13,371 nt of DNA from Holophagales bacterium (GTDB lineage Bacteria; Acidobacteriota; Holophagae; Holophagales; Holophagaceae): the NCBI GenBank assembly GCA_031256155.1, contig JAIRRD010000058.1:1-13371 (forward strand), read 5' to 3'. A program made the translations under genes and the position numbers. Below are positions 6,968-13,371 of the stretch, in pieces; the first letter of the stretch is position 1; each line of letters opens with the position of its first letter. A model generated the notes under the pieces. That model did not search any database, was not told the origin of the DNA, and saw only the letters and a list, made by a program, of their open reading frames with translations.

Positions 6968-6995
6968 ACTTGCAAAACCTGACGGTTTTACAAGT
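6968..6995 (-). terminator. Hairpin downstream of htpX, possible terminator
   Basis: ACTTGCAAAACC (6968-6979) and GGTTTTACAAGT (6984-6995) form a 12-position stem with one mismatch around a four-base loop, 27 bases after the htpX stop. No T-run follows on the minus strand, so it may be an attenuating or mRNA-end-protecting structure rather than a classical intrinsic terminator. Confidence 0.4.
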
Positions 6996-7021
6996 GGCTC
7001 GACAGATTTTACATGGAATTG

Positions 7022-7852
7022 CTATATTTTTATGGCGTTTAATCGCTCAATTCTCTTTTTGATTGGGGGGTGTGTGCTGAAAAGTGAGGCCAATGACGAC
7101 CCGGACAGGGGATTGACTATCATCATGTGGGCGGATGTCGGCTCGGCGTGTTGCATTGGCGTTCGTTTGTTGTAACCGGAAATTTTTTCGAGTGCGGAGG
7201 CTAATTGATCTGGACGTCCAGTGATTTTTGCGGAAAAATCGTCCGCCATATACTCTCTGCTGCGACTTATGGCCATTTGAAGTATGAGGGCAGCTAATGG
7301 GGCCAAAATCATTACTGCCATAGCCGCTATTTGATTGGATGAACGGTCTCTGTCGTGGGGTGTCACCCAATATGCCATGCGCGATAAAAACATGATCGCT
7401 TGAGAAAGAACAGCGGAAAAACTCCCTATCAAAATATCTCTGTGCTTGATGTGGCCCAGCTCGTGAGCTAAAACACCCTCTAGCTCGTTTTGGGACAGTG
7501 ATTGCATTATGCCTTCGGTTACCGCAACGACGGCGTGATTCGGGTTTCTGCCTGTGGCGAAAGCGTTTGGGGTCTGATCTGGCACTATGGCAACCTTCGG
7601 CATGGGTAGCCCTGAACGCATTGACAGATTCTCAACAGCCGCATATAATTGGGGGGCGTCCTGCTGTGTCACCACTTTTGCCCGATAGCTCATCAAAACT
7701 ATGCGGTCTGAAAAGAAATAACTAAAGCCATTGAGGGCAAGACCTATTACAAGAGCCATGACTGCTCCATCCCGCCCGTAAAAAAGATCGCCCAATACAA
7801 CCAGTAGTCCGGTCATTAAAGCAATTAGTATAAAGGTTTTGAAGCTGTTCAA
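7022..7852 (-). CDS. htpX: Protease HtpX (M48 family zinc metalloprotease)
   Basis: A 276-residue integral membrane protease that in well-studied bacteria degrades misfolded membrane proteins alongside FtsH. Two N-terminal membrane segments (~6-22, 29-47) lead into the cytoplasmic M48 domain with zinc motif HELGH (130-134) and the third-ligand motif REYMAD (199-204). Two more hydrophobic segments lie at ~144-162 and 175-195, and STHPP (259-263) is the conserved C-terminal element. I choose a TTG start at 7852: it gives the family-typical MNSFKTF and is preceded by AGGAGG at good spacing. A GTG at 7870 would read through that ribosome site. The gene ends the STAS-RsbW-phosphatase operon, its start 17 bases after the phosphatase TAG. 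Confidence 0.95.
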   Translation of the reverse strand: MNSFKTFILIALMTGLLVVLGDLFYGRDGAVMALVIGLALNGFSYFFSDRIVLMSYRAKVVTQQDAPQLYAAVENLSMRSGLPMPKVAIVPDQTPNAFATGRNPNHAVVAVTEGIMQSLSQNELEGVLAHELGHIKHRDILIGSFSAVLSQAIMFLSRMAYWVTPHDRDRSSNQIAAMAVMILAPLAALILQMAISRSREYMADDFSAKITGRPDQLASALEKISGYNKRTPMQHAEPTSAHMMIVNPLSGSSLASLFSTHPPIKKRIERLNAIKI

Positions 7853-7869
7853 TGTTTCCTCCTCCAGCA

Positions 7870-9468
7870 CTATAAATGTATATTGTCTTCACAACGCTTA
7901 ATTATGAGCAATGTCAGGTCATCACGAAATCCACTTTCTTGTGCGTGGCTGAAAGTTTCGACAAATACTTGCTCGAAAATTTCATCCGCTGAGGCTTTCA
8001 ATAAAGTCTGCGCTACCGAAATGATTTTGTCATCCCCAAATTCCAAACCGTCCGTGTCCTGAGCTTCCACTAATCCGTCTGTAAACAGTACCAACACATC
8101 GCCTGGAGCCATCTCTTCGTGTCCTTCGCGATAAACAGCATCTGGAAGCAGACCGATTACCGGACCTGTGGCGCATAAGCGACGAGCTGGCCCTCCATTG
8201 CCTGGTACTAAAATCGGTGGATTGTGACCTCCATTCAAATAGCGCAAATCGCCTGTTACTGGGTTTATGCTTGCGGCAAACAGCGTTGAATAGCGGTTTC
8301 TGTCTCTGACTTCATTCATGAGTGCGTTCAACCGCTGGGCCAGACGTCCCCAATTGTTTACGCGTCTGTCCGCCATGACTCTCAGAAAGGCTGATAGCTG
8401 AGTCATCATTAATGAGGCTGGTAGCCCCTTGCCGCTTATATCACCAATTATTACGTGCAATCTGTCGCCTTGCTCCGCATCCTGGGCAATCCATAAGTCG
8501 TACAGGTCACCTCCAACTGCATCGTAGGGCAAGTTGGCTGCGACGCATTGCCAGGAATCAGGCTCTGGAAGCTTCTGAGGCAAAATTCTGCGCTGAATGT
8601 TGCGGGCAAGTTCCATATCTTTTTCCAGCTTAATGGCTTGAATACGGGATTCGCGCAACTTTAATGCGGATAAATGACTGGAGGTAATGTGAAACAGTGT
8701 TTGGAGAAATAACTTGTCCTCATCACTTAAGGGGCCTTTTGCGGAATTGGCAAGGTAAATAAAGCCGTGACTGTGGTCTTGGTCTTTCAATTCGGCGGAA
8801 AATGAAAGTTCTTTTGCTTTTATCAAATCCTCCAACGCATCATCGTCAAGTGAATCGGGAATGACGCCCAACCCTTTGCCTAAAATCACTGTTCCGTTGA
8901 CATCCAACGCTAGTATGCGCTGTATCATGAACTCGCCGGCAAGTGTGTTCGCAAAGTGATGTACTATGTCTTTCCTGTTCTCAATTTCCTCCATTCCAAA
9001 GTGTTTGGTCAATTCAAACAGTGTGTTTAAGCGACTTACATGAAGCGCCAATGCACGATTTTGGTCTGTCCGCATTTTTTCCAGCCGATGCCAGGCCAAT
9101 AGGGGCGCGGATATGGATAGGAGTAGCTCTAAGGCCGGAATAGATTCGGGCACTTTTACAACCAAATGGCCAAAGCCTTTATCTACATGCGCCCACGGTA
9201 AGCACAGCCATTCGGAGCCCGGAGTTGTTGGGTTTTTAGGAGGTGTTCCCCGAATAAATAACCAGTTTCGGCCATCCCACAAGCCACCCTGAGGAGATTT
9301 TGCTATCCCGAGTGCTGTTATGCCTACTAAGTGGATAAGGGACTCTTCGGTTATTTGTTCTGGGAAGGCTTCTAAAAAATCTATCAGAGGGAGCAGGTCT
9401 TTTATGGTACTCGGAGCGGAAATACATATTTCGCGGAACCTATCAAAAGGATTTAATAACGGCTGCAT
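7870..9468 (-). CDS. GAF-like/SpoIIE-type PP2C serine phosphatase
   Basis: A 532-residue cytoplasmic protein. Residues ~143-270 look like a GAF-type sensory domain; ~270-298 are a helical linker (KLEKDMELARNIQRRILP) typical of RsbU-like phosphatases; 305-527 form the SpoIIE/PP2C domain. Metal and catalytic motifs are intact: VGGDLYD (318-324), GDISGKG (342-348), NGGHNPP (412-418), FTDGLVEA (462-469), RDDLTLL (515-521). Residues 1-140 are not recognised and may be another sensor. Its expected substrate is the phosphorylated STAS protein two genes upstream. The ATG at 9468 follows the RsbW-like TAG by eight bases; an ATG at 9504 would need a 28-base overlap and adds residues that look like frame-shifted RsbW sequence. 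Weak GGCGG-type ribosome site. Confidence 0.92.
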   Translation of the reverse strand: MQPLLNPFDRFREICISAPSTIKDLLPLIDFLEAFPEQITEESLIHLVGITALGIAKSPQGGLWDGRNWLFIRGTPPKNPTTPGSEWLCLPWAHVDKGFGHLVVKVPESIPALELLLSISAPLLAWHRLEKMRTDQNRALALHVSRLNTLFELTKHFGMEEIENRKDIVHHFANTLAGEFMIQRILALDVNGTVILGKGLGVIPDSLDDDALEDLIKAKELSFSAELKDQDHSHGFIYLANSAKGPLSDEDKLFLQTLFHITSSHLSALKLRESRIQAIKLEKDMELARNIQRRILPQKLPEPDSWQCVAANLPYDAVGGDLYDLWIAQDAEQGDRLHVIIGDISGKGLPASLMMTQLSAFLRVMADRRVNNWGRLAQRLNALMNEVRDRNRYSTLFAASINPVTGDLRYLNGGHNPPILVPGNGGPARRLCATGPVIGLLPDAVYREGHEEMAPGDVLVLFTDGLVEAQDTDGLEFGDDKIISVAQTLLKASADEIFEQVFVETFSHAQESGFRDDLTLLIIKRCEDNIHL

Positions 9469-9476
9469 CTGACCGC

Positions 9477-9908
9477 CTACCCCAAACGCTTGATCATGCA
9501 GCACTCGTTGCGGTCGCCATTTTTTAAGTAATGTACTTCATCCATGAATCGGCTCATCAGCAGTAGTCCGAGTCCGCCCTTACGGGGACGGCGGATGTAT
9601 TCACTTGGGTCCGGTAGCGTTATTTGATCTTCACGAAGCCCTTGGCCTGTATGCCAAAGATGAACTTCCAGTGAGTTGGAAGCAAATCTCAGCTCTACTT
9701 CCACGCTTTGATTGGGATCGTTCTGATAGGCATGAAGAATGATGTTTGTGACGGCTTCGTCCACAGCTATTGATACTTTAGCGGCTGTGGCGTCATCAAG
9801 TCCAACAGTCGCTGATGCCCGTTTAGCCAAATTTGTAACCAAGTTTAAATAGCGCGTCTGGCTTGGTATAACAAGCCGGAAACTCATACCATCAAGATTG
9901 GCGGCCAC
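9477..9908 (-). CDS. RsbW/SpoIIAB-like anti-sigma factor ATPase with altered G1 box
   Basis: A 143-residue HATPase_c_2 (GHKL) protein of the anti-sigma serine kinase group. The N-box is intact (VDEAVTN, with catalytic E51 and Mg-binding N55), and G2 is KGGLGL (110-115) followed by LLMSRFMDEV. The G1 box, normally D-x-G-x-G/P, reads HTGQG (86-90): the Asp that contacts adenine in the family is His86. In partner switches this protein binds either a target such as a sigma factor or the STAS antagonist, and phosphorylates the latter. The GTG start at 9908 abuts the STAS stop TAA and has AGAAGG six bases upstream; an internal ATG (9887) has no ribosome site. No sigma factor is encoded in this window. 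Confidence 0.9.
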   Translation of the reverse strand: MAANLDGMSFRLVIPSQTRYLNLVTNLAKRASATVGLDDATAAKVSIAVDEAVTNIILHAYQNDPNQSVEVELRFASNSLEVHLWHTGQGLREDQITLPDPSEYIRRPRKGGLGLLLMSRFMDEVHYLKNGDRNECCMIKRLG

Positions 9909-10268
9909 TTACGACCTTCTTATGCTTGCAAAGGCGCTGAGAGCACTTTCTTCCTGCTCAAAAACTTGATACAGCTGTGTAAAACCCAACGTATCAAAGA
10001 TGGTAAAAACGCTCTCCCGAAGGTTGGAGAGCATTATGTCGCCCCCATTTTTTCTGATGGTTTCTATCTGGCCCATGATAGCACCCAAACCAGCGCTGCT
10101 TATGTAGTTGAGCTTGACGCAGTTGAGCAAAATGTTGTAATGGCCTATTTTAACCAGATCTTCTAAAGCGGATTCAAAATGCTTAACAGTGTGAGCGTTT
10201 ATGAACCCACTGGGCTCAATTACCGAAACTCCATCCAGTTCTCGTACCTGAATTGAAAGATCGGCCAT
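9909..10268 (-). CDS. STAS-domain anti-sigma factor antagonist (RsbV/SpoIIAA type)
   Basis: A 119-residue single STAS domain of usual family length. The phosphorylation loop YISSAGLGAIMG (55-66) supplies the candidate phospho-serine (Ser57 or Ser58), and GGDIMLSNL (75-83) and IFDTLGFTQLYQVF (89-102) match the rest of the fold. Its role is to bind and sequester the RsbW-like protein when unphosphorylated, and to be reset by the operon's phosphatase. The ATG at 10268 has AGGAG eight bases upstream, which is part of a GGAGCGCTC shared with the symporter leader. Only 22 bases separate the start from the CCA of tRNA-Leu, leaving no room for a conventional promoter between. Confidence 0.93.
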   Translation of the reverse strand: MADLSIQVRELDGVSVIEPSGFINAHTVKHFESALEDLVKIGHYNILLNCVKLNYISSAGLGAIMGQIETIRKNGGDIMLSNLRESVFTIFDTLGFTQLYQVFEQEESALSAFASIRRS

Positions 10269-10290
10269 AACGAGCGCTCCTGATTACAGT

Positions 10291-10375
10291 TGGTGCCGGT
10301 GGAGGGACTTGAACCCCCACGCCTTTTGGGCGGTCGATTTTGAGTCGACTGCGTCTGCCATTCCGCCACACCGGC
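10291..10375 (-). tRNA. tRNA-Leu(CAA)
   Basis: The acceptor strands GCCGGTG (from 10375) and CACCGGC (ending 10295) pair over seven positions, with discriminator A and an encoded CCA (10293-10291). The anticodon stem GTCGA/TCGAC surrounds CTCAAAA with anticodon CAA (10342-10340 on the minus strand), reading UUG. A class II variable arm CGCCC-AAAA-GGCG and a T-arm GGGGG-TTCAAGT-CCCTC-like fold complete it. It is oriented with, and directly ahead of, the STAS operon. Confidence 0.97.
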
Positions 10376-10469
10376 ACAGTCATAGCTTTTTTGCGTGAAA
10401 TGCCTGCTTAATGGCTCACAAAACCTGCCTGCAAACATTTAACGGCCAGAATATGTTGCCAAATTCTGA

Positions 10470-10510
10470 CTTAGAGCAATTGAACTTCTCAAAAGTTAAA
10501 TTGCCCTAGA
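10470..10510. repeat. Palindromic repeat, copy 2 (intergenic)
   Basis: CTTAGA then GCAATTGAACTT (10476-10487), loop CTCAA, then AAGTTAAATTGC (10493-10504): a 12-position stem with one mismatch. It shares CTTAGAGCA and the inner AACTT/AAG-TAAA arms with copy 1 at 5398-5437. A G-C pair in copy 1 is A-T here, so pairing is kept. Confidence 0.8.
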
Positions 10511-10544
10511 GCAGTTTAGCGCATTTGCAACTAAAGGCCAAGAG

Positions 10545-10586
10545 TTTATACCAAGTTGGAATCTTTTGATCGCAACTTGGTATAAA
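10545..10586. repeat. Perfect 14-bp inverted repeat
   Basis: TTTATACCAAGTTG (10545-10558), a 14-base centre, and CAACTTGGTATAAA (10573-10586), with no mismatches. No T-run follows on either strand, so it is not a standard intrinsic terminator; an operator, RNA structure or mobile-repeat remnant is possible. Confidence 0.8.
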
Positions 10587-10599
10587 AACACATATATAA

Positions 10600-10635
10600 C
10601 ACTTCCACATGAAATGTGGCATTTCACATGGAGTG
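10600..10635. repeat. Imperfect inverted repeat with inner hairpin
   Basis: CACTTCCACATGAAATG and CATTTCACATGGAGTG face each other around TGG with a few mismatches or bulges. Within it, CCACAT-GAA-ATGTGG (10605-10619) is a perfect six-pair hairpin. Confidence 0.55.
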
Positions 10636-10709
10636 AAGTCTGACAGCATGAAACAAAGAATTTAAGTGAATGACACAAACAAATTATTGTTGTGATGAGT
10701 CAAGCAGTA

Positions 10710-11594
10710 CTAAATTTCTTCCTTGTGTTCCATACCTCTGGGAGTTGGTATATTCCAGACCATTCTCTGTGGCACGGGGACTTTGATGTTTTCTGCCTGA
10801 AACCTGAGCAGGATTCTACGGCGCAATTCGCGCGCCACATCCCATTGGCACGCTCTGGCTGTCTTTGTAAAAGTGCGTATGACGTACCCGGAATGGTTTA
10901 TGGCATCAACGCCTTTGGTTTCAAGAGGCTCCAGCACTATGTCCGGCATCTCTCTGTGCAGTTCCCTGCCAATCTCTTGGAGTATTGACATCATTTGATC
11001 CACGTTCTGTTCGAACCCAAACTCAACATCAAGCAAGGCTCTGGCAAATTCTTTTGAAAGCACTATGACACGCGTGACAGACCCGTTTGGAATATAATGT
11101 GCCCGACCTTCCATGTCTCTCAGCACCGTAATTCTGAGTGTCATTCGCTCGACTGTCCCAATATTTACATTGTCAATGTTGATGATGTCCCCAACGCTAA
11201 ACTGGTTTTCCAGCAACAAAAAAAAACCGCTCAGTGTGTCCTTAACCAGTGTCTGTGCGCCAAAGCTAAGGGCAACACCCACCATCGAAGCCCCTGCCAG
11301 CAACGGGGTTATGTTCATGCCAAATTCATTCAACATAGCCAACAAGAAAAACACCCCTACGAGTAATTTGGCTGAGTTTTTCATAACAGAGCCGAGTGTT
11401 TTTGCCCTGCGTTCAGCGCCGGAAACGCTCTCTTCGCTGCCTTTTACAACGCGGTAAAGTGCCTTTGTAATTAGCTTGACCGCAAGCAGAATTGCAATAC
11501 AAATCAGCAGAATAACGATGACATTGAACAGTCTGTTCTTTCCAAATTCCCGCAGCCATTCAATAATTGCTGCCCAGTTTGTAAGTAAATGCAT
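10710..11594 (-). CDS. Small-conductance mechanosensitive channel (MscS family)
   Basis: A 294-residue inner-membrane protein of standard MscS size. Hydrophobic segments lie at ~22-44 and ~75-90. The pore helix and the start of the beta domain are at ~97-136 (ASMVGVALSFGAQTLVKDT, then GFFLLLENQFSVGD), and IPNGSVTRVIVLS is the conserved beta-domain element. A C-terminal alpha/beta vestibule domain follows. These channels open under membrane tension and release solutes during hypo-osmotic shock. The ATG at 11594 has GGTGA five bases upstream. It is transcribed divergently from the radical SAM gene; on its strand a TACAAT -10-like hexamer lies at 11620-11615, without a good -35. Confidence 0.95.
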   Translation of the reverse strand: MHLLTNWAAIIEWLREFGKNRLFNVIVILLICIAILLAVKLITKALYRVVKGSEESVSGAERRAKTLGSVMKNSAKLLVGVFFLLAMLNEFGMNITPLLAGASMVGVALSFGAQTLVKDTLSGFFLLLENQFSVGDIINIDNVNIGTVERMTLRITVLRDMEGRAHYIPNGSVTRVIVLSKEFARALLDVEFGFEQNVDQMMSILQEIGRELHREMPDIVLEPLETKGVDAINHSGYVIRTFTKTARACQWDVARELRRRILLRFQAENIKVPVPQRMVWNIPTPRGMEHKEEI

Positions 11595-11642
11595 AACTTC
11601 ACCATTCTTTCAGGATTGTATCAAACACACACATTTTTTTTC

Positions 11643-11671
11643 TTGCAAAAAACGAAATAAAAACGAATAAT
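11643..11671 (+). promoter_or_regulatory. Promoter candidate for the radical SAM gene (possibly leaderless mRNA)
   Basis: TTGCAA (11643-11648), exactly 17 bases, then AATAAT (11666-11671; 5/6 of the -10 consensus). The ATG is at 11678, so transcription would start at or next to the start codon. There is no Shine-Dalgarno ahead of this gene. The surrounding A-rich sequence makes chance matches possible. Confidence 0.45.
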
Positions 11672-11677
11672 AAAAAA

Positions 11678-12568
11678 ATGGCGCTTTCTCTATTCCCAAC
11701 AGAACTGGACTCCAAGAACTTTCATGGGGTTGAAGTCCTACCAGAGGAGGCCAGAAGTATCCTGCGCCCCCAAAAAGACGAACGCTATGGTTTCGGCTTT
11801 TCGCTGAATCCTTACAGAGGTTGTGGTCACTCATGCAAATACTGTTTTGCTCGTGAGTACCCAAGTTTAATGCACAACGTCAATGATTGGGGGACTTGGT
11901 GCGCTCCCAAGTTAAATGCGCCGGAGTTGCTTTGGGCGCAACGACATCGCCTGTACGGCCAATCTGTTTTTATGTCCACCGCCACAGACCCGTATCAGCC
12001 GCTGGAAAAAGAATTTCGCCTAAGTAGACGCTGCTTAAAGGTGATGTTGGAGTGTTCTAGCGCAAAATTGGTCATTCATACACGCAGTTCGTTGATACTG
12101 CAGGATATTGATTTACTGAAAGAATTTGGTTCGCGCCTTAGAGTTGGAATTTCCATACCAACGGATGACGACATGGTTCGTCAAATAATAGAACCGCATG
12201 CTTCCGCAATCCCCATCCGCTGGACAATGGCGGAGCGACTGTCAGCAGCCGGAATACATGTAAATATTTCTGTCACGCCCATGTTTCCAATGCAGAATAC
12301 GGCTGCCTTTGTGCGAAGATGCGCTAATTGCGGTGCAAAAGGCTCTTGGGCAGGGCATATCAGACTCATAAAAAGCGACCCATTCCGTGCCGTATTGGAA
12401 AAATATGGCTGGACGCATATTTTGGAAGACGATTTTGGTGCAGAACTGCAAGCAAGATTAGAACAGACTTTCCCCAAACACCGTCGCAATACTTGCGGAA
12501 TCAAAAACAAAAAGCCCCCTGATAAATTGCGCCCAAGTATTGTGGAATTACAACCATCGCTTTTTTAA
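11678..12568 (+). CDS. SPL-family radical SAM protein (COG1533-like)
   Basis: A 296-residue protein with the radical SAM cluster motif C49-GHS-C53-KY-C56 followed by FARE, the CxxxCxYCFAR form typical of spore photoproduct lyase-like (SplB/COG1533) proteins. MSTATDPYQPLE, the LVIHTRSSLILQDIDLL segment and VGISIPTDD follow as expected for the partial TIM barrel, with VNISVTPMFP later. Two further cysteines (CANC) lie near 217-220. Family members bind a 4Fe-4S cluster and cleave SAM; most, including this type, have no known substrate, and true lyase activity on DNA is not implied. No other in-frame ATG lies nearby, and no Shine-Dalgarno precedes 11678. It is divergent from the MscS gene. Confidence 0.9.
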   Translation: MALSLFPTELDSKNFHGVEVLPEEARSILRPQKDERYGFGFSLNPYRGCGHSCKYCFAREYPSLMHNVNDWGTWCAPKLNAPELLWAQRHRLYGQSVFMSTATDPYQPLEKEFRLSRRCLKVMLECSSAKLVIHTRSSLILQDIDLLKEFGSRLRVGISIPTDDDMVRQIIEPHASAIPIRWTMAERLSAAGIHVNISVTPMFPMQNTAAFVRRCANCGAKGSWAGHIRLIKSDPFRAVLEKYGWTHILEDDFGAELQARLEQTFPKHRRNTCGIKNKKPPDKLRPSIVELQPSLF

Positions 12569-12603
12569 AGCATAGTTAAGTAAAATCTTCACGATAGAAC
12601 GGT

Positions 12604-12609
12604 TATAAT
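12604..12609 (+). promoter_or_regulatory. -10 box immediately before the sensor kinase start
   Basis: A perfect TATAAT ends seven bases before the ATG at 12617, placing a predicted transcription start at the start codon. There is no Shine-Dalgarno and no good -35 match in the 48-base gap after the radical SAM gene. Confidence 0.4.
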
Positions 12610-12616
12610 TGTTGCA

Positions 12617-13371
12617 ATGAAGCCTAAACACAACGAACTAATGCGTTTGTACTTCGCAGCTGGCTTAGCGGCTGTCAGCTACACATTTTTCAAGCTGTAC
12701 AAATTGCTCAGTTATTCCGAAGAAAGCGTTCTTGGTATCAGCCGCTGGAGCGGACTGTTGGCGCTGGGTTTGGCTAATACATTGGCTATTGGGCTAATAG
12801 TTTTCATAGTGGCGAGGGCGCTTGCCAAGGTATATTTTGAGCGGCGCAATGGGATTTTGGGTTCTAAAATCCGCACGAAGCTTGTGGTGGCTTTTCTGGC
12901 AGTTGGTATAGTGCCAAGCGCGATGCTTTTTATCATGGGGCGTCCATTCATTTTGAAAAATGTTGAGCGGTGGTTTGCCCCCGAAACGGATTGCCTTATA
13001 AGAGACGGTGGCGAGGTTTCACGTATGTACAAAATCGAGCAAATGGCAATGCTCCGGCGCGAGGCTGAGACCGCAGCCAGACTCAATCAATCCCCACAGA
13101 ATGTTCTGTTAGCATTTGATTTGGACTTATGCTCTGATTCAAGGCAGACCGCTGTTAAAAGCGGCATGTCGGTACCGGTTTTGTCGAGTGGCTATGACGT
13201 GTGGACGAATGATGCTGGTGCTGATGGAATCTGGTATCTGGGACGTCATGGCAAGTGGGTCGCGGGACGACTGATCCGTAGGAATGTTCAGGAAAGTTTG
13301 GCAAGACTTGAACGGCGACAGGAAGAAGCACAGCAAATCAAAGGTCTGACGAATACGCTTGTTGGTTTTAC
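12617..13371 (+). CDS. NtrY-like sensor histidine kinase, N-terminal part (runs off the window)
   Basis: The first 251 residues are open to the window edge. Two hydrophobic segments (~11-29, ~48-70) are followed by RRNGILGSKIRTKLVVAFLAVGIVPSAMLFIMG, the basic loop and third helix characteristic of NtrY-type kinases. A periplasmic-looking region begins at ~115 (VERWFAPETD). The last residues (charged helix RLERRQEEAQQIKGL) resemble the lead into the next membrane helix before HAMP. The HAMP, PAS, His-box and ATPase domains are not in view, so kinase identity rests on N-terminal resemblance. NtrY kinases act with NtrC-type regulators in nitrogen or redox responses; the signal here is unknown. 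No Shine-Dalgarno precedes the ATG. Confidence 0.75.
   Translation, partial: MKPKHNELMRLYFAAGLAAVSYTFFKLYKLLSYSEESVLGISRWSGLLALGLANTLAIGLIVFIVARALAKVYFERRNGILGSKIRTKLVVAFLAVGIVPSAMLFIMGRPFILKNVERWFAPETDCLIRDGGEVSRMYKIEQMAMLRREAETAARLNQSPQNVLLAFDLDLCSDSRQTAVKSGMSVPVLSSGYDVWTNDAGADGIWYLGRHGKWVAGRLIRRNVQESLARLERRQEEAQQIKGLTNTLVGF

Larger units (their letters stand above)
10376..10709. other. 334-base non-coding stretch with consecutive inverted repeats
   Basis: No supportable gene lies between tRNA-Leu and the MscS gene. The stretch holds a copy of the palindromic repeat (10470-10510) with an extra half-site (TAGAGCAGTTTA, 10507-10518), a perfect 14-bp inverted repeat (10545-10586), an imperfect inverted repeat with an inner hairpin (10600-10635), and a small bulged hairpin near 10674-10694 just after the MscS stop. 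The MscS transcript must end, and that of tRNA-Leu begin, somewhere here. Confidence 0.7.

Noticed and set aside
10220..10438. 72-residue minus-strand frame across tRNA-Leu
   Set aside because: It is a translation of the tRNA itself running into the STAS gene in the wrong frame.
12712..13086. 124-residue minus-strand frame at the right end
   Set aside because: Antisense to the sensor kinase N-terminus, which has clear membrane segments and NtrY-like sequence.

Overview
The window is dense, moderate-GC (visibly mid-40s percent) chromosomal DNA from a Gram-negative-like bacterium. A flagellar rod-like protein, the N-terminus of an NtrY-like sensor kinase, and an RsbV/RsbW/SpoIIE-type partner switch beside htpX fit best with a deltaproteobacterial (Desulfovibrio-like) relative. 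That placement is inference from gene content, not from a marker gene. No phage structural genes, insertion sequences or CRISPR arrays are visible.

Layout, left to right. 1-1109 (minus): a tandem cluster of two complete, and probably a third partial, small LiaI/LiaF-like four-helix membrane proteins, translationally coupled. 1273-1650 (minus): a 125-residue orphan relative of flagellar rod proteins with a charged repeat in its middle. 1733-3341 (minus): an IMPACT/YigZ-family protein and a HAD-family hydrolase. 3446-3537 (plus): tRNA-Ser(GCU). 3598-5478: an accessory-looking stretch with a Bro-N/antirepressor-like gene next to the tRNA 3' end, a poorly supported small frame, and an unrecognised secreted protein whose signal-peptide region contains a palindromic repeat. 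5462-6910 (minus): an alanine/glycine:cation symporter (AGCS). 7022-10268 (minus): an apparent operon of STAS antagonist, RsbW-like ATPase, GAF-SpoIIE phosphatase and htpX, lying directly behind tRNA-Leu(CAA) (10291-10375). 10376-10709: a non-coding stretch with three consecutive inverted repeats. 10710-11594 (minus): a small MscS-type channel. 11678-12568 (plus): an SPL-family radical SAM protein. 12617-end (plus): the N-terminus of an NtrY-like sensor kinase.

How the genes may work together. The best functional unit is the partner-switch operon. The phosphatase would dephosphorylate the STAS protein, which would then titrate the RsbW-like protein. The RsbW-like protein has lost the usual Asp of its nucleotide-binding G1 box. 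Ending the operon with htpX suggests an output concerned with membrane-protein quality or envelope stress; the mechanosensitive channel and LiaI-like proteins elsewhere in the window fit that theme, but no link is shown.

The most notable non-coding signals are a palindromic repeat family shared between a signal-peptide coding region (5398-5437) and an intergenic region (10470-10510), a perfect palindrome inside the Bro-N gene, and two plus-strand genes that lack Shine-Dalgarno sequences and have -10-like hexamers placed as expected for leaderless mRNAs.
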